From Thermoanaerobacteraceae bacterium (lineage in GTDB: Bacteria; Bacillota; JADQBR01), in contig JACDOG010000012.1 in assembly GCA_017656305.1 (NCBI GenBank), forward strand, positions 1 to 64,000: a stretch of DNA of 64,000 nucleotides, read 5' to 3'. Position 1 is the stretch's first letter. The number at the start of each line of letters is the position of its first letter. Below are positions 62,384 to 64,000 of this stretch, one piece after another. A model generated the notes under the pieces. It had not been told where the DNA came from. It saw only the letters and a list, made by a program, of their open reading frames with translations, and did not search any database. Position numbers and translations under genes: made by a program.

Positions 62384-64000
62384 TGAAGACGTTACTGTCA
62401 GGAAACGAAGCTATTGCCCGGGGGGCATATGAAGCGGGCGTTACGGTTGCTACTGCCTATCCCGGAACTCCCAGTACGGAAATAGTGGAAACTATCGCAC
62501 AGTATGACGAAATTTATTCCGAGTGGGCGCCCAACGAAAAAGTAGCTTTGGAAGTGGGTATTGGGGCTTCTATTGCCGGTGCCCGGGTGCTGGTGGCAAT
62601 GAAACATGTGGGGGTCAATGTGGCTGCGGACCCGCTGCTTACTTTCTCGTACACCGGTGTAAACGGCGGTTTGGTGCTGGTATCTGCGGAAGACCCGGGA
62701 ATGCACAGCTCGCAGAACGAGCAGGACAATCGCTATTATGCCAAGTTTGCGAAGATTCCCATGCTAGAGCCTAGCGACAGCCAGGAAGCCAAGGATATGG
62801 TAAAAATGGCATTTGCCATGAGTGAGACCTTTGATACGCCGGTTATGATACGCACCACAACGCGAATTGCCCACTCGCAAACACCGGTAGAACTGGAGGA
62901 ACGGCAGGAAGTCGGCATTAAAGAATATGTCAAGGACCCGAAAAAATACGTCATGATACCGGCTTACGGTCGCATGCGTCATAGATTTGTGGAAGAAAGA
63001 CGGCTGCGGCTGGAAAAAGAATCGGAAGCCTCCCCATGGAATCGCATTGAGTGGGGCGATAGGAGTATTGGTATTATCACCAGCGGTATTAACTACCAGT
63101 ACGTCAAAGAGGTGCTGGGGCATGCTTCCATTTTAAAGATAGGCATGGTTAACCCGCTGCCCAAGCAGATGATCATTGATTTTGTGTCCCGGGTGGACAA
63201 GGTATACGTGGTGGAGGATCTGGAGCCGTTTATCGAAGAACAGGTAAAATCATGGGGGTTGAAAGTTACCGGCAAGGAAATTTTTCCGCGTACGGGAGAA
63301 TTCAGCCCGGAGCTGATAGCGGAAAAGATTCTGGGTTCTGCTGCCGTGAAAGAAGCGGCGGCTGCGGTAAGTGAGGACATACCGGTGAGGCCGCCGGTGC
63401 TGTGCCCGGGCTGCCCGCACCGCGGCATGTATTATGTTATCAATAAGTTAAAACTTAAGGTTACCGGTGACATTGGCTGCTACACTTTAGGCGCTCTACC
63501 GCCGTTGGAAGCCATGGATTCCTGCATTTGTATGGGAGCCAGTATCGGTACTGCCCTGGGTATGGAAAAGGCCCGGGGAGAAGAATTCAGCCGCAATTTA
63601 GTGGCGGTAATCGGTGATTCCACGTTTATGCATTCCGGAATTACGGGACTGCTGGATGTGGTCTACAACAAGGGAACCACCACAACTATTATTTTGGACA
63701 ACCGGACCACGGCCATGACCGGTCACCAGGACCATCCCGGCACCGGTTACACCGTGAAAAAAGAGGAAACGGTGGAAGTGGACTTGGCCCAGCTGGTAAA
63801 AGCGTTGGGGATTAGGCGGGTAGTTGAGGTGGACCCCTATGATTTGGAAAAAGTGGAAGCGGTATTAAAGAAAGAGACACGGGCTGCCGAACCGTCCGTG
63901 ATTATTGCCAAACGTTCCTGTGCGCTGTTGGATAAGAGCAGCAGGCCGGCCATGGTTATTGACCAGGATAAATGTACCGGCTGTAAACGGTGTATGAAAC
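62383..64000 (+). CDS. iorA: indolepyruvate ferredoxin oxidoreductase, alpha subunit (3' partial)
   Basis: The frame is open to the window end (539 codons). The N-terminal pyrimidine-binding part has AYPGTPSTEI; the TPP domain has CPGCPHRGMYY and the GDSTFMHSG...LDN motif. The last bases begin a ferredoxin domain (CTGCKRCMK). The enzyme turns aryl pyruvates into aryl-acetyl-CoA with reduced ferredoxin and is oxygen-sensitive. GGGGAG precedes ATG 62383. iorB is expected next, outside the window. Confidence 0.93.
   Translation, partial: MKTLLSGNEAIARGAYEAGVTVATAYPGTPSTEIVETIAQYDEIYSEWAPNEKVALEVGIGASIAGARVLVAMKHVGVNVAADPLLTFSYTGVNGGLVLVSAEDPGMHSSQNEQDNRYYAKFAKIPMLEPSDSQEAKDMVKMAFAMSETFDTPVMIRTTTRIAHSQTPVELEERQEVGIKEYVKDPKKYVMIPAYGRMRHRFVEERRLRLEKESEASPWNRIEWGDRSIGIITSGINYQYVKEVLGHASILKIGMVNPLPKQMIIDFVSRVDKVYVVEDLEPFIEEQVKSWGLKVTGKEIFPRTGEFSPELIAEKILGSAAVKEAAAAVSEDIPVRPPVLCPGCPHRGMYYVINKLKLKVTGDIGCYTLGALPPLEAMDSCICMGASIGTALGMEKARGEEFSRNLVAVIGDSTFMHSGITGLLDVVYNKGTTTTIILDNRTTAMTGHQDHPGTGYTVKKEETVEVDLAQLVKALGIRRVVEVDPYDLEKVEAVLKKETRAAEPSVIIAKRSCALLDKSSRPAMVIDQDKCTGCKRCMK

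Overview
The window looks like a chromosomal segment of an anaerobic, low-to-mid G+C Gram-positive bacterium of the Clostridia, most like the Desulfotomaculum/Pelotomaculum (Peptococcaceae) group. This rests on the fused str-S10-spc-alpha ribosomal gene order, purine-rich Shine-Dalgarno sequences at nearly every gene, frequent GTG and TTG starts, zinc-type ribosomal proteins, an ECF transporter after rplQ, and an oxygen-sensitive 2-oxoacid:ferredoxin oxidoreductase. The genus is inference from memory of these families, not from a search.

Bases 1-1773 are the right end of an integrated element. They hold a partial replication-relaxation-like gene, a small unknown gene, and an exported two-repeat protein whose halves lie in two frames joined at an A AAA AAG slippery heptamer. 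The element ends at a displaced 3' fragment of tRNA-Thr(GGU), a probable attachment scar. An intact tRNA-Tyr and an M48 membrane protease follow.

Bases 3474-36320 are the transcription and translation supercluster: tuf (copy 1), rpmG-secE-nusG-rplK-rplA-rplJ-rplL-rpoB-rpoC-L7Ae, rpsL-rpsG-fusA-tuf (copy 2), then rpsJ through rplQ with secY, adk, map, infA and rpoA. RNA control elements are visible: two look-alikes of the L1 binding site of 23S rRNA (before rplK and rplA), an L10 leader with attenuator, a structured nusG start, a promoter-attenuator-promoter block before rpoB, a 120-base inverted repeat before rpsL, and hairpins before rpsJ and rpsM. The two tuf copies differ at only two bases. 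EF-Tu carries an unusual four-cysteine insertion.

Bases 36414-40823 hold ecfA1-ecfA2-ecfT (energy-coupling module for vitamin and metal uptake), truA, and rplM-rpsI behind two overlapping promoters and a probable L13 leader. Bases 40965-46495 hold cwlD (with a Gln in place of a zinc-ligand His), ogt, a fused Memo-AMMECR1 gene followed by its radical SAM partner (the AmmeMemoRadiSam set, function unknown), an M29-type aminopeptidase and a small membrane protein.

Bases 46667-59482 form a full arginine and carbamoyl-phosphate set, argC-argJ-argB-argD-carA-carB-argF-argG-argH, behind a promoter overlapped by an ARG box. A bifunctional-type ArgJ makes the cyclic acetyl pathway possible without argA. 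Members of a dispersed AGAAGnCAGAA hairpin repeat family sit between genes from 39.7 to 56.8 kb and were not seen in the ribosomal cluster.

The right end (59566-64000) has a sodium:solute symporter, phenylacetate-CoA ligase and the start of iorA, tightly overlapped. It is probably an aryl-acid/aryl-CoA module for anaerobic aromatic amino acid metabolism. iorA runs off the window.
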